This document shows, one piece after another, positions 1 to 10,484 of a stretch of DNA of 64,000 nucleotides. Source of the DNA: Siphonodentalium dalli (Eukaryota > Mollusca > Scaphopoda > Gadilida > Siphonodentaliidae). The stretch covers positions 93,209,319 through 93,273,318 of the forward strand of contig CP136066.1 in NCBI GenBank assembly GCA_032622095.1. Reading direction: 5' to 3'. The notes beneath the pieces are model-generated. The model saw nothing but the letters and a program-made list of their open reading frames with translations, had not been told where the DNA came from and ran no database searches. Position numbers and translations under genes: made by a program. Within the stretch, counting starts at the first letter, position 1; every line of letters starts with the position of its first letter.

Positions 1-98
1 CAGGGGTATTCAATTTGTATTTGTTATTTTATACCCAGGAAACTATATAAAACTTGTTATAGGAAGAGATATACCATCCATAATAGAGCTCAGTTTAA

Positions 99-305
99 CC
101 CTTTCAGTGCCAAGTCCGAATTTTGTATCAACCCATATTTCCTTGATCATTTTTCAAATTTATTGATTATAATAATGTGATACATTGATGGAAAGAGCTC
201 TAAGAGCTCTTTCCATCAATGTATCACATTATTATAATCAATAAATTTGAAAAATGATCAAGGAAATATGGGTTGATACAAAAATCGGACTTGGCACTGA
301 AAGGG
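99..305. mobile_element. Near-perfect palindromic MITE flanked by TTAA
   Basis: This 207-bp element is an almost perfect inverted repeat. It starts CCCTTTCAGTGCCAAGTCCG and ends with the complementary CACTGAAAGGG. The centre is AGAGCTCTAAGAGCTCT near 200. TTAA lies on both sides (95-98 and 306-309), as in target duplications of piggyBac-type transposons. It has no coding capacity, so it must be moved in trans. A second copy sits at 3995-4203. Assignment to piggyBac rests only on the TTAA site and the CCC ends. Confidence 0.85.
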
Positions 306-309
306 TTAA

Positions 310-835
310 ATCATACCCATATGAAAAAAATTCAATGAATTGTGCTTAAGAGTAAATAAATTACACTTGTGAGGAATATTGCACTTAAGCACAATAGAAA
401 TTGTACACTTACGTAAAGTACAATTCAATTGCACATATGAAGGTATGAAATAATATGAAAGGAATTGAAATTGATGCAGAAAGTATTTAATTGAGTGTGC
501 TTGAGCAAAATTTCTGCCAACATAATTTTAAGGAATTGTGCTTACGCCTAATCAAAAATGACATTTGTTTCCACTTACTCAATCAACCCTATTTTGAACT
601 ACAGAATCAACACATTTTATTGTAAATTTGAAACTCTAAAAACAATTAGTTTAAATCCATTTCAAACGTCTTTTGCGGAATTAAAGACTGTTAAGCATCT
701 CGCAACACATAAACTCTTCAAAATGGGGGTCATGTAGTTTAATTAATATAGTTCAAGATAATTGAAGTTAAACTTGAAACATGGAACTTGAATTGTTTTG
801 TTAATACATGTAGCATTATTTCAATATGAGAATTA
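310..835. other. A+T-rich non-coding stretch
   Basis: I see no open reading frame, splice-bounded exon or RNA gene here. Short degenerate copies of words such as GTGCTTAAG and TTGTGCTTA recur, and similar words return at 4480-4930. This suggests old simple-sequence expansion. Confidence 0.5.
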
Positions 836-1175
836 ACCCTTCCATGACTGGAGCTTCCTGAAAACCCTGTGGCAATGCAGTCTCTTATACAGTAATGCTC
901 TAATTAATCGACTTCTTAACCACAGCAGATTTATGGGTAACTTTTCAGGATTTAGTCGGAAATATGGCTTGTTGCCATTCATCGGAAAGCTCTCACCATA
1001 TGGAGCCTGGCATATATAAGAGAATACATTGGTCTAACAATATTTAACTTGACCTTGTAGGCCAGTGCATTCTCTTATATATGTGAGGCTCCCAATGGGA
1101 GACAGGCATTTATAAGAGAATGTACTGGCACATGATCTTTAATGCTGCACCAGCGCAGCTCCCATCATGAAAGGG
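836..1175. mobile_element. Degenerate TTAA element with nested ATTCTCTTATATATG hairpins
   Basis: It begins TTAACCCTTCCATGACTGGAGC and ends with the roughly complementary CAGCTCCCATCATGAAAGGG. Between them are two inverted arms carrying CATTCTCTTATATATG / CATATATAAGAGAATG-like words, the same internal words as the family at 7500-7856. Related broken copies are at 9935-10140 and 44095-44330. The ends have diverged and no clean target duplication is left on the right. Confidence 0.5.
885..1003. repeat. Interspersed repeat, second copy at 3159-3265
   Basis: This stretch, including ATGGGTAACTTTTCAGGA and TATGGCTTGTTGCCATTCAT, recurs in the same orientation at 3159-3265 with few differences. It is embedded in the degenerate TTAA element here but stands apart from it at the second site. 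It is therefore a separate repeat or a fragment carried by that element. Confidence 0.7.
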
Positions 1176-1179
1176 ATAC

Positions 1180-2160
1180 ATGACAGTGGTCTTGTTTGAA
1201 ATTTGAATCTGATTTGTGGGAAAGGGAGTGACAAGTCCAATAGAACATATTGTATATGACTTTAATTTTCCCATGTTACTATGTCCTGTAATTCTTCAAC
1301 TTACAGCTGCATTATCTATGTAGGTAAAAGATTACGGTAGGATCTGTCTGTCTGTCTCAATAGTATGTCTGTATGTTTGGATTTTCTCTCATAGCCCAGG
1401 AATCAAATTTGGTGTGGTGACTCAGGGTACCCTAGCGGATGTTATAACGACATTATTTTTTCATAAATTATGATTTTTTTTTAATTAATTGAACTAAAAA
1501 ACAAAATTTAATTGAGAAAATTTTAATCCAGATATTTATATGATCACAATGTGGCCACCGCTGAATAAAGCTCTGTCTAAGATCAAAATCGCAGGCCCAT
1601 AATGCACAAATGCACAATACAACGCTGAATAAAGGCTCCCAAAGGGAATCTGTTTCAGATAATTTCAAAAAAAAACAAAATGTTTAGTGAAAGTGTTGAT
1701 TTTTTATATATACACTGAATTTACCAGCCAGTGTGTGCTTGGGGTTAAAAATTGGAGTGGACCACAGCGGTGTGTCATTTAAAATGAGTAAAAAATCTAA
1801 ATTAAACAAAACTAAATTAAAAACGAGCTCGCCACTCTAACCAACACGTTGCTATTGATATAATATATTACAAAATGAGTTCACAAAATCCTCACATCCT
1901 CAATTCTAATGGCCATAATTCACAAATGCCTAAACCAATTCTTAATATTCCAATATAATCGATCAAGTAAATGCTATATTTTTAAAATTTCGTACACAAT
2001 TCAAGGATAAACTGTTCGACTTATAAAACAGATGAGGAACAAATAATTCATATAGAGTACCACAGGTGGCGTGTCATTATAAATGAGTACAAAATATAAA
2101 ACATATTATATCAGTAGTGATGGTTTATTAAACTGGTGCACTTGATTTTAATTTATATAT
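1180..2160. other. No gene recognised
   Basis: The stretch is A+T-rich. Two loosely similar blocks contain 'CACAGGTGGCGTGTCATT' or 'CACAGCGGTGTGTCATTT' followed by AAATGAGTA (about 1760-1790 and 2060-2085), so part of it is an old direct duplication. No coding frame with splice sites could be defended. Confidence 0.45.
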
Positions 2161-2167
2161 TTTTTAT

Positions 2168-2778
2168 TTATATTTTTACTTGTTTTGTCAAAACGATGTT
2201 ACATCCTTTAATTTCTGCATGCTTTCCTAACTCTCCGGCAACATGAACCAATGTTTGCACTTTGTCATAAATAGTAGTTTCAAGTGTAATTTGTAGTTCT
2301 TGTATTTCCCTTTCTGTTGTTCGAAAGTTCTATTATGCCTGTCTTCATATTCTGTAAGTGTTTTCTTCGGAATGTTTCTAGTTGTATATATAATATTTCA
2401 TGGTTTTGTGTTTTTTTCATCGCATTTAGATACCCAAATTTCAATTTTACATACCCGGTACTGTTTTGTTCATTGTTTGTAATTTGTGTTCCATTTTGTC
2501 TTATGTTTCTCATTTCAGCACTGTATATTTCCTCAAAAGTTTTGAATCGTCGATCTAAGCTTTTATTGATGTGTGTTTTTAATCCATCCATATTCTTAAC
2601 TAGTTGTTCTAATACAATCTTGTTTATACTTTTCATCCAATTTCCCATCTCCTGAATATTGATATCATCTGGCATTGATAAGTGTTGCTCTAAAAATTGT
2701 TTCGACATTCTTGTTCAAATCTTTTTTCAGTCTTTCTGTTTTCGATAACGATGATGTGTTGTGGTTTTTATTTTCCAT
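2168..2778 (-). pseudogene. Frame-broken ORF for a helical, coiled-coil-like protein
   Basis: Read on the minus strand, an ATG at 2778 opens a Lys/Asn-rich helical reading. It shifts frame near 2705 into the longest segment, about 140 codons containing LEQLVKNMDGLKTHINKSLD. It shifts again near 2320 into a segment ending KGCNIVLTKQVKI and a TAA at 2168-2170. AATAAA-like sequence follows at once. The three pieces in different frames join sensibly, so this looks like one decayed protein of about 200 residues. The long charged amphipathic helices recall ORF1 or gag-like proteins of transposons, but I recognise no family. Confidence 0.45.
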
Positions 2779-2784
2779 TTAATC

Positions 2785-3390
2785 AGTTAGATCCGTCATT
2801 TCAAGACATGGATTTCACTGCCGCAGAATAGCACTTGATCTCTTTGCTAGATCCTTACTATCTTCAAAACTTGTGACAATAGACATATCTCATTATTTTA
2901 TAATAAAAATTTTTAATTATACAACCGAGCTGTGTAACCTACATAAGCAAAAACTTCTACAAATGAAGCTTGTACTTATACCAGAACTGATGTCATTCTT
3001 ACAAATGTACATAGACGGCATATTTTAACCAAATTATAAAAATAGAAAGTCAAGTAATTTAATTTTTATATTTATTGTAAACCTGCCATGTGCGGGATGC
3101 TCATCGTCATTCTTCATCATCTCTTTCACAATTAAAGGGGTCCTCCGGGCATGTGTACAGTAATGCCCTAAGTAATCGACTCCTCAAACACAGCAGAATT
3201 ATGGGTAACTTTTCAGGATTTAGTCGGAAATATGGCTTGTTGCCATTCATCGGAAAACTCTCCCCAAGTTTTTCACAAAGGGCTTAATGGACCTCCGCTA
3301 TTTGATAGTTTAATGAACAAAACCATTATCATATATTAATTATTCATTGAAAATATGTTTCAACTACATGTAGCCAATAATATACACCAT
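2785..3390. other. No gene recognised
   Basis: A+T-rich sequence apart from the interspersed repeat at 3159-3265. No exon-like segment is visible. Confidence 0.4.
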
Positions 3391-3394
3391 GCAC

Positions 3395-4345
3395 TTTCCT
3401 ATCAATACAGAGCGTTCCTTACCAGCATAGAAGATATGTAGGAAAATTGGTACAGATGGTCACCTGACCAGGTAAATTTTATGGGATAGGCACCTTTGAC
3501 CTCAGATGATTTAAAAGTGAACTAATGAATTATATTATCAATAAAGAGCATTTATTATCAGTCCAGAAGATTCAAGATATGTGGGAAAATTGGTGCACAA
3601 AAGTAAAATGCCGCAGGGAATATCACTGGATATGTTCTGTTCACCTCAAATGATTTAAAGAGGCACTAATAATTTGCAATTAAATGACAATTTATATCCC
3701 GAGGGTCATGCCATAGGTGCTATTTACCCCATATGACTAATAATTATTTTAAATGGCTTGAAGGTCCACTTATAATTGGTACAGATGGGTCACATGACCA
3801 GGGGAATGTCATGGGATAAGCGCCTTTGACTTCATGTGACGTAAAGGGGGGCTATAAAATATATGATAAATAAGGATCATTTATTATCATCAGTCCAGCA
3901 GACATGAGGGAAAATTGGTGCACAAAAATAAAATGATGCGGTAATGTCACATGATAGGATAGGTGGTGCAGGTAGGTGACCTCAAATGATTTAACCCTTT
4001 CAGTGCCAAGTCCGATTTTTGTATCAACCCATATTTCCTTGATCATCTTTCAAATTTATATTGATTATAATAATGTGATACATTGATGGAAAGAGCTCTT
4101 AGAGCTCTTTCCATCAATGTATCACATTATTATAATCAATAAATTTGAAAAATGATCAAGGAAATATGGGTTGATACAAAAATCGGACTTGGTACTGAAA
4201 GGGTTAAAGAGACACTAATAATTAGTAATAAAGAGCGTTTATTATTAATTATCAACTTAAAAGATATATATGTAACTTTATCCGGAGAGTGGCAGAGAGT
4301 CATGCAGGTGTTGTTTACCCCAGTTGACTAATAAGTATTGTAAAT
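3395..4345. repeat. Degenerate tandem array with a MITE inserted in one unit
   Basis: Units of about 120-190 bp share words such as GGGAAAATTGGTGCACAAAA, CACCTCAAATGATTTAA, 'AGAGGCACTAATAATT' and GAGCATTTATTATCA. At least four degenerate copies can be followed. One unit is interrupted by the palindromic element at 3995-4203. An uninterrupted unit at 3643-3675 preserves the empty target TTAA at 3655-3658. Confidence 0.7.
3995..4203. mobile_element. Second copy of the palindromic TTAA MITE
   Basis: This 209-bp element is nearly identical to the one at 99-305, with the same CCCTTTCAGTG ends and AGAGCTCT centre. The flanking duplication is TTAA at 3991-3994 and 4204-4207. The host sequence reads CAAATGATTTAA before it and TTAAAGAGACACTAATAA after it. 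Neighbouring tandem units hold the same sequence with a single TTAA, which directly shows the empty site. Confidence 0.9.
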
Positions 4346-4349
4346 CACT

Positions 4350-4980
4350 TGAAGGGCCACTAATAAATTACATATTTGTAACCCGATCAACGCGGGGCAC
4401 CCAAGCTAGTTATTAATATTTTGAATACACTATATATCTACATTCAATTGAAGTGTTCTCTTTCGCAAAAAAAAAGGGATCGTCCTCCGTATATGGGAGG
4501 CCAAATTCACTATCCAATTACGCTTAATCATCATGGAATTTCGCTTATTAATATATAAATCGGCATTGGCTGAACTCTATTATGCTTAAGCGTATTTAAT
4601 TGATTTCTCTTAAATGTGATTGGGTTTTCTATATTCTTACCTTGGATAAAATGGTATGTCAGATCGAAAATTGTATCATTGTGGGTGGTGCATGGCCTAT
4701 ATATATATATATCATTCATGAATTATTATGACTTCATGACTGAGATATATGTCAAAAGTTTGACCGATTTCAACATTTGGATGGGAGTTTTGATAGAGGG
4801 TCTCTAAATTACTCTTAACTTAAGCATATTTCATAATTGAATTATTCTTTTTTCCATTATGCTTACACTTAATCGTAATAGAATTACTATTAATCGTAAT
4901 TAATTACGCTTAAGCTAATTAATAAATCTACTAAAAGTGAATTTAGCCTCCTATATACCTCCAATCATACAGGGACACCA
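4350..4980. other. A+T-rich non-coding stretch
   Basis: The words ACGCTTAATC, GCTTAAGC and their relatives recur many times, as at 340-560. No gene or RNA is visible. Confidence 0.4.
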
Positions 4981-4986
4981 CAAATG

Positions 4987-4992
4987 TTTATT
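4987..4992 (-). promoter_or_regulatory. Poly(A) signal AATAAA for the exon at 5023-5340
   Basis: AATAAA on the minus strand, about 30 nt past the stop codon of the candidate terminal exon and followed by a GT-rich stretch (CATTTGTGGTGTCC). Spacing is typical for an animal 3' end. Confidence 0.4.
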
Positions 4993-5022
4993 GTCGCTTT
5001 GCTTTGCGATCTCCGTAAATCG

Positions 5023-5340
5023 TCACACCGGAAACTGAAATGAACCACGAAATACGATAGTTGCAGCGGTGTTTGGCAAGACTTCGCCAAAAGTAAGCAC
5101 TAAAAAGTCAATATTATATACCATACCGGTGGTGGAAGGATGATGATGCGGTACAAACGTTACGTTTGTGAGAATTACGTCGAAAATGTTGAGGTTAGTA
5201 CACCTGACAGGTGCGAGTCGATTTTTGATCGCAGTGCGCACACTCAAAGAATTTACTATGGTAATTATGTCAACAATGTTATTAACGCCGCCTTTGAAGT
5301 TAGACACAGTTTCTGGATAAACTATCCATGAGCGATAACT
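5023..5340 (-). CDS. Candidate terminal exon of an unrecognised protein
   Basis: The minus strand is open for about 105 codons from a possible acceptor (TAATATAG|AGTTATCG, first exon base 5340) to a TGA at 5023-5025. A poly(A) signal follows. The reading has no in-frame ATG near its start, so it would be the last exon of a longer gene. It alternates hydrophobic and polar residues in the manner of beta strands: FDVILTNVTFVPHHH, then GMVYNIDFLVLTFGEVLPN, then IVFRGSFQF. It has two asparagines in N-x-T context and looks like an extracellular or secreted domain. I recognise no family. The polypyrimidine tract is weak, and upstream exons were not found with confidence; 5863-6012 is one possibility. 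Confidence 0.4.
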   Translation of the reverse strand, partial: SYRSWIVYPETVSNFKGGVNNIVDIITIVNSLSVRTAIKNRLAPVRCTNLNIFDVILTNVTFVPHHHPSTTGMVYNIDFLVLTFGEVLPNTAATIVFRGSFQFPV

Positions 5341-5862
5341 CTATATTACCAGAAATTTACAAAATGTTTGAAAGTGTTATCCTTCTTTGATTACAAAATA
5401 ACTCGTCCACTGCATTTATGGTTTCACCTCAAACTAATTGCGACACAATGATTTTCAGTGGGAATAAGTAAACACAAACAACATACTAAAACTCAAAAAG
5501 AATTAAAAAAAGGAAAAATTGATTAATTTTGTGAAATAAATTTTAAAAAAATTGGTAAAATACTCAATTTATGGTTTTCAAGAATATTTATAAAAAACTT
5601 TATTTCACAAGGCCTTCTGTTAGTATATTAATTTTATAGAGTACGTTGAGTGTTTTTCGAGTTGTGTGCCTCCAAAATTAGGAGTTTATCTAATTTCAGA
5701 GCCTCAATTTCTCAAATATGGCTAAAAATCCGTTTTAATGGTCTTGTATTAAACAAAAAATTAAAGAAAAATGAAAGGATTTCTTGTTGTTTATTTCCTC
5801 TCTAGATTGTGCAATTTTTTTTATTTCTGGATGCATCTATGATTGACAAGATACAAATATTC

Positions 5863-6012
5863 TTAAACACTAATGTGTGTTTCATTGTAGGTCAAATTTG
5901 CATGTGATCCCGAACCAGCGTGATGAAATATCATACGGTACTTGAGGTCATACAACTCAATAAATATATATCCATATTCCCTGCCTTTCTTATAATAGGC
6001 CTGTACATCACA
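5863..6012 (-). CDS. Weak candidate exon upstream of 5023-5340
   Basis: A good acceptor (AATTCCTTCACAG|TGTGATG) precedes 48 open codons starting CDVQAYYKKGREYGYIF and rich in aromatic residues. No strong donor was found before the TAA, so it may be a chance reading. It is listed because it lies on the same strand just upstream of the candidate terminal exon. Confidence 0.15.
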   Translation of the reverse strand, partial: CDVQAYYKKGREYGYIFIELYDLKYRMIFHHAGSGSHANLTYNETHISV

Positions 6013-6189
6013 CTGTGAAGGAATTAATTTCCAAACCATTGTGTAGAAAATCATCTTATGGCCCTATGCATCCTTAGTATTAGTCCACGAGCTGGTAGCG
6101 AGAACCCCTGGTGCACCCCACCACTTAACTTCTTTGGTATTTAATGTACCCTGGTCAGGAAAACTGATGTTAACGGCAAATATTTGGGG

Positions 6190-7073
6190 TCCTATTGTAC
6201 CTACTGTGTCAAAGTTTAGCCTTACTCGGTTACCAAATTTTCCCGGTTGTGATGGGGTGGGGGAAACTGGTATCCCACATAAGAGATCAAGCTCTATGCA
6301 GAGTTCAGTCCCCTACGCTACATCGTGTAGCTAGGGGACTGAACTCTGTTTTGCAGCCTGATAAGAGATGTCACATGAAGTTTTGATTGATGACATCACC
6401 AGAGGTCAAAAGGTCATGTAACGGTGATGAAAACACACATATTATAGTTTGGGATCTGATGGGTACCCCTGACCACATGACTTAACTTCACCCCACTCAC
6501 TGTCTTCCTTATTATGTCCCTCATCCTTTACGAATGTTAATGCGGAAAAAAGTGGCCGTGTACACACGTCGAGACAAGATGGCGTCCAACGTGGCCGCCG
6601 TTTTTAAGAGAAGTCACTTTAAGTCAGTTTGATGCAAATTATTAAGATACAATCTTGACAACTTTTTGTTCGTGTTAAGATTTCTTAAAAGTTGAGTGAC
6701 ATACTAAGGAAGAAAATGAGCGGAGTGAAGTTAAGTTCTGTGGTCGGGGTGCATGGGTACCTATCAGATCCCAAACTATTATATTTGTGTTGTAATCGCC
6801 GTTACGGGACCTTTTTTTTACCTCTGGTGACGTCATCAATGAAAACGTCATATTTGTTTTGCTACCAGTGGATAGAGTACCTATATCCGTTACATGTAAT
6901 TTTCATGTGTTTAATTGGATGAGAGAATAAAGCATACCATACAAAATAGCACATCACCTGTTAAAATCCAATCATAATGACATCACTTATATGGGATATC
7001 AGTTTCCCCCACCCCATCATAATCGAAAAAAAAAATGGTAACCGAGTAAGGTTAAACGTTGATCCAGTAGGTA
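6190..7073. mobile_element. Fold-back element of about 0.9 kb
   Basis: The left arm contains GTTACC..., GATGGGGTGGGGGAAACTG and GTTTGGGATCTGATGGGTACC. The right arm has the same text inverted (GGTACCTATCAGATCCCAAAC, then CAGTTTCCCCCACCCCATC, then GGTAACCGAGTAAGG). The arms meet near 6620, around the text AAGATGGCGTCCAACGTGGCC. The arms differ by insertions, one of which is the perfect hairpin at 6300-6347. No coding capacity and no clear target duplication were found. Confidence 0.7.
6300..6347. repeat. Perfect hairpin inserted in one arm of the fold-back
   Basis: AGAGTTCAGTCCCCTA pairs with TAGGGGACTGAACTCT, and GCTACA with TGTAGC, leaving a three-base loop (TCG). The opposite arm of the larger fold-back lacks this hairpin. 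It therefore arrived, or was gained, after that element formed. Confidence 0.75.
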
Positions 7074-7074
7074 C

Positions 7075-7495
7075 AATAAAGCTCATGGTTTAATACTTTA
7101 TGAATAAAGAACCTCCTTAAAGACACACGGATAGTACATTATAGAAAATTACTAGTGATTGGAACAGGTAATTTTTCTCTGGTACGCTTTCAAAAGCTTT
7201 AACATTTGAGATAACAGATGACACCGGGTACAATTGTTTTCCACTGACTAACTAACAGAATAATACATTAATAATAGGGAATGTAGAACTCAGCTATTCA
7301 CAAAAGCTATCTCTGACTGGAGCCAACCCATATAAAAAGCAACATGATTGTAGTGCCACGTTTTAAAGTAACTGGCGACTTTTGAAGTAAAGCGTTTTTA
7401 AACAGCTATTTTTTTTTCTCGAAGATATATATATTAACTAAATAACGGACATATTCAGAAATGAAAACAATAATACAAATATTTAAAGATCGCTT
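7075..7495. other. No gene recognised
   Basis: A+T-rich sequence. A short ACTGGCGACTTTTGAAGTAAA word near 7370 resembles the arrays at 10485-10640 and 16265-16500. Confidence 0.4.
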
Positions 7496-7499
7496 TTAA

Positions 7500-7856
7500 C
7501 CCTTTACCCAACAGAACGCCCAGAAACGCCCTAACAGCCTAAATTATCTTCGGTCTGTCTCAATAAAACCATGGAAATATGGGTATCATTGGAACCGGCT
7601 CATTGAGCACATTGTGATAGTTACAGTTATGCCCTGTGCCAATGCATTCTCTTATATATGCGAGTCGACCATAGGTCGCCTCGCATATATAAGAGAATGC
7701 ATTGGCCTAAACAAAACTTTTTTTTAACACTTTTTGCCATTTTTTCTTTAATATGTGTTAAGCCAATGCATTCTCTTATATATGCGAGGCGACCTATGGT
7801 CGACTCGCATATATAAGAGAATGCATTGGCACAGGGCCCTTCTGTTGGGTAAAGGG
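7500..7856. mobile_element. TTAA MITE with two nested ATGCATTCTC hairpins (family 2)
   Basis: The ends are CCCTTTACCCAACAGAA and TTCTGTTGGGTAAAGGG, between TTAA at 7496-7499 and 7857-7860. Inside, AATGCATTCTCTTATATATG, GCGAGTCGACCATAGGTCGC and their complement form one perfect hairpin. A second hairpin of the same sequence in inverted order follows after a short spacer. Other copies are at 12998-13367, 31271-31659 and 48995-49376. It is non-coding and probably mobilised by a piggyBac-type transposase encoded elsewhere. Confidence 0.88.
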
Positions 7857-7899
7857 TTAAAGAGCGTTTTTCCAGAAGAAGTGATTTGCTGCAGTATGT

Positions 7900-8268
7900 T
7901 ATGATTTACATAGGGTTTACCCATGTATGTCCTGTTTCACCAGCATTTTACCAGAGTAAAGTGGAGTACATCACACCTTTACTTGGAATTTTACAAGCGT
8001 ATGTCCTTTTTACATGAGTTTACATGGCTTTCACCAGAGTATGTATCATTGTTAACCTGACTTCCCCATGCCTGTACTCGGAATTTACAAGGGTGTGTCC
8101 TTTTTACATGGGGTTTACGTGGCTTTTATCAGAGTATATCATTGTTATACCCGACTTTACCATGCATTTACTTGGAATTCACAATATGTCATTTTACATT
8201 GGTTTTACATGGCTTTTACCGGGGTATGTCATTGTTAACCTGACTTTACCACATTTTAGCAATTGATT
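7900..8268. repeat. Tandem array of about 95-bp units
   Basis: About 3.5 diverged units contain TTTACATGGCTTTTACC, GAGTATGTATCATTGTTA, 'ACCTGACTTTACCATGC' and TACTTGGAATTTACAAG in fixed order. Continuous open frames inside it come from the repeat and do not look like a gene. Confidence 0.75.
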
Positions 8269-8351
8269 TGCCAGGTTTTTACCAGAGTGTTTTTGTATAT
8301 GTGAATTGTGTTAGACAACTGGTGGTTGTAATATTACGCTATAACAATTAA

Positions 8352-8560
8352 TCCTTTCTATACTAAACACTCATTGATGAGTAGTTATCTTGTAGGAAAT
8401 GTTCAGATAATAGTTCAACAACCGACCATAGTTCGTTTGTTTATCTTATTATCTGAACATTTCCCTCAATAAATATGACACCTTCTGCACTTTTATTATC
8501 TGCAATCTGCTTATATATTACCAGAACATTCCAATGTATTATTTTCTAAATGAGGCATAC
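8352..8560. mobile_element. Truncated TTAA MITE, family 3
   Basis: After TTAA at 8348-8351 comes TCCTTTCTATACTAAACACT, then the hairpin words GAAATGTTCAGATAATAG and TTATTATCTGAACATTTC, then 'CATTCCAATGTA'. The text follows the complete copy at 24841-25095, but the right end is lost. It lies downstream of the sulfotransferase 3' end. Confidence 0.65.
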
Positions 8561-8686
8561 CCCACGTTATCCTGTTAGATTGCAATACGGAACAATTGTT
8601 ATACCGGTCGTATATCGGGTGAATTTTCTGTTTCGGCACATTGCCTTTCGACGTTGGATGGTAAATATAAGAAATATATGGAGTAT

Positions 8687-8692
8687 TTTATT
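8687..8692 (-). promoter_or_regulatory. Poly(A) signal of the sulfotransferase gene
   Basis: AATAAA on the minus strand, about 50 nt past the TAA stop at 8742-8744. It gives the gene a short 3' UTR and supports 8742-9555 as the last exon. Confidence 0.6.
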
Positions 8693-8741
8693 TTAATGCA
8701 TGTGAATTGACGATCGAGATTATGTTATAAAACCCATCCAT

Positions 8742-9555
8742 TTAAGACATTGTGTATGAGATCTGTGTTTGCCTAGTCCTTGATGGAAAAGACACATTTC
8801 TGAGTTTTTTGGCGGAGTCAAATTTCACGAAACCCAGTTTTTCATAAAGAAACCCACAAACTCTGTCAATGGCTTCGACCGAGTCGTACGGAATAGTTTC
8901 CCGCCATTTCCTAGACGTTACGGTTGAGTTCTCTTTTTCTGTACATAAGAAGCACTGTTTAGGCTTCGAAGTTGACATCGTGATTTTCTCCACATATTCT
9001 CCCACTGACTGCTCGAAATTCAAGTCAACAAATTTGTATAGATTTTTCGCAACCGACAAAGCATTAGTTGCTAGGTCGTCATAAAACACCATAGTCAATT
9101 GTTTGGGATATGAAACATAAAGTTTTTCTCCCTCAACGACATCATTGTATATCCGCTTGCAGAATTCTTCGGCGGATTTCGTAAAATTAGCCAGTATTTT
9201 TTCCCGTTCCTTCTTCATTCTCATCCTCGATGTGAGGACAGCACGAGGGTCTCTAACCAAATGAATTATCTTCAAAGAAGGGAACTCCTTGATCATCTTA
9301 GCTGCGACTTTCATGGAAACGCGTATTGTTTTTATGTGTAGCGAATCAGCTTGGTTACAGCTCGATCGTAACATGCCCAAGCATTCGTGTAGATTGCGCG
9401 ATGTTTTGTAGCAGTCCCAATAATCGGACATTGATTTGCTCATAGCTGCAAATCCATTGGTCAATGCTCCTGTGTCAACTTTGTGGAATTCGCAGTTGAA
9501 CCAGCTCCGAATCTGGTGAAGAAATTCGTCATTCATCGACGTCCCTGTCAGGTTT
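8742..9555 (-). CDS. Carbohydrate sulfotransferase, last exon (3'-PSB and C-terminus)
   Basis: This exon gives 270 residues of a Golgi carbohydrate sulfotransferase. These enzymes transfer sulfate from PAPS to hydroxyls of galactose, GlcNAc or GalNAc on proteoglycans and glycoproteins, as in the CHST1/CHST3/CHST7 group. LKIIHLVRDPRAVLTSR carries the 3'-phosphate-binding motif (Arg-Asp-Pro-Arg, Ser). Near the C-terminus come a CFLC pair and the Trp-Arg plus VCGFLYEKLGFV block usual for the family. The acceptor is TTCTGTTTACAG|AAACCTGAC. The first exon base completes the AGA codon begun at 17322, so an internal ATG at 9536 is not the start. The protein ends at TAA. The acceptor sugar and orthology cannot be assigned from sequence alone. 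Confidence 0.92.
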
Positions 9556-9559
9556 CTGT

Positions 9560-9930
9560 AAACAGAACATGTACATCAAGATTAAACACGTAATGCCTGA
9601 AGAAGTTTTTCCACACGATATTATCTGGGTGGAGAAAGCCCAAATTAATGGGCAAAATTTGAACATTTTAAATTAAAACGTCCACATTATACCTTTCGGT
9701 CTATACATTATGTTTCTACTACATCGAAAGGATGTGCAAAGAAATCGCTAAATTCTTGTCGCTAATTGGGTAAATAATAGGGGTACAATTGAGCGTCCAA
9801 ATATAAGTACGCAACATCATCTGACTGTTGAACTACGCTCTGTAGGTTATTTTGACGAAACAACGGTCTGTTTCCCGAATGTGGGACAAGAAATTACGGT
9901 ATTAGGGAAGTTTCATTGAATTGACCTCCA
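9560..9930. other. Intron sequence, nothing recognised
   Basis: Start of the 7.8-kb intron between the last two sulfotransferase exons. No repeat or gene is recognised here. Confidence 0.5.
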
Positions 9931-9934
9931 CCCT

Positions 9935-10140
9935 TCCATGATTGGAGCTTCCTGATCTAGATATCTATTCCTGAGAAAACACTGTATCAATGCATTCTCT
10001 TATATATGCGAGTCCCCAATATATAGGAGCCTCACATATACAAGGGAATACAATGGCGTAACACGATTTACCATGACCTTGAAACCAATGTGCATTTTCT
10101 TATGTATATGCGAGGCACCCTATATGGCGACTCACAGTTA
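9935..10140. mobile_element. Degenerate MITE copy with ATTCTCTTATATATG words
   Basis: CACCCTTCCATGATTGGAGC opens it, followed by AATGCATTCTCTTATATATG and decayed hairpin halves. It is the same family as 836-1175. No intact ends or TTAA duplication remain. Confidence 0.5.
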
Positions 10141-10484
10141 GTGACGTTAGGAGGGGTGTGGGCGATTCTTGCTCGACACCTCAAGAAATAAGGGTCTAGA
10201 GATTTCATATTTTCAAGGAATGATATATAGGCCAAAACGTAAGAACAGATCCAAATTTCAGTATGTTTTTAAAAGTGTTCTTGCCAGTTATGTCAACAAT
10301 AGCGTTAACAAATGATAATTTCGACTTTGGCTGTCGGAGAGTCATCAACAGGTGATAATTTAACTCAGCCAATGAGATCTGCACATGGGGTCATCTCGAC
10401 AAATATGAGGCACCGCCAAGCTCGAATTCATGGCCCCGAATTTCTGCTATCCAAGCACCATGTTACGCCAGATTATGACGTAAC

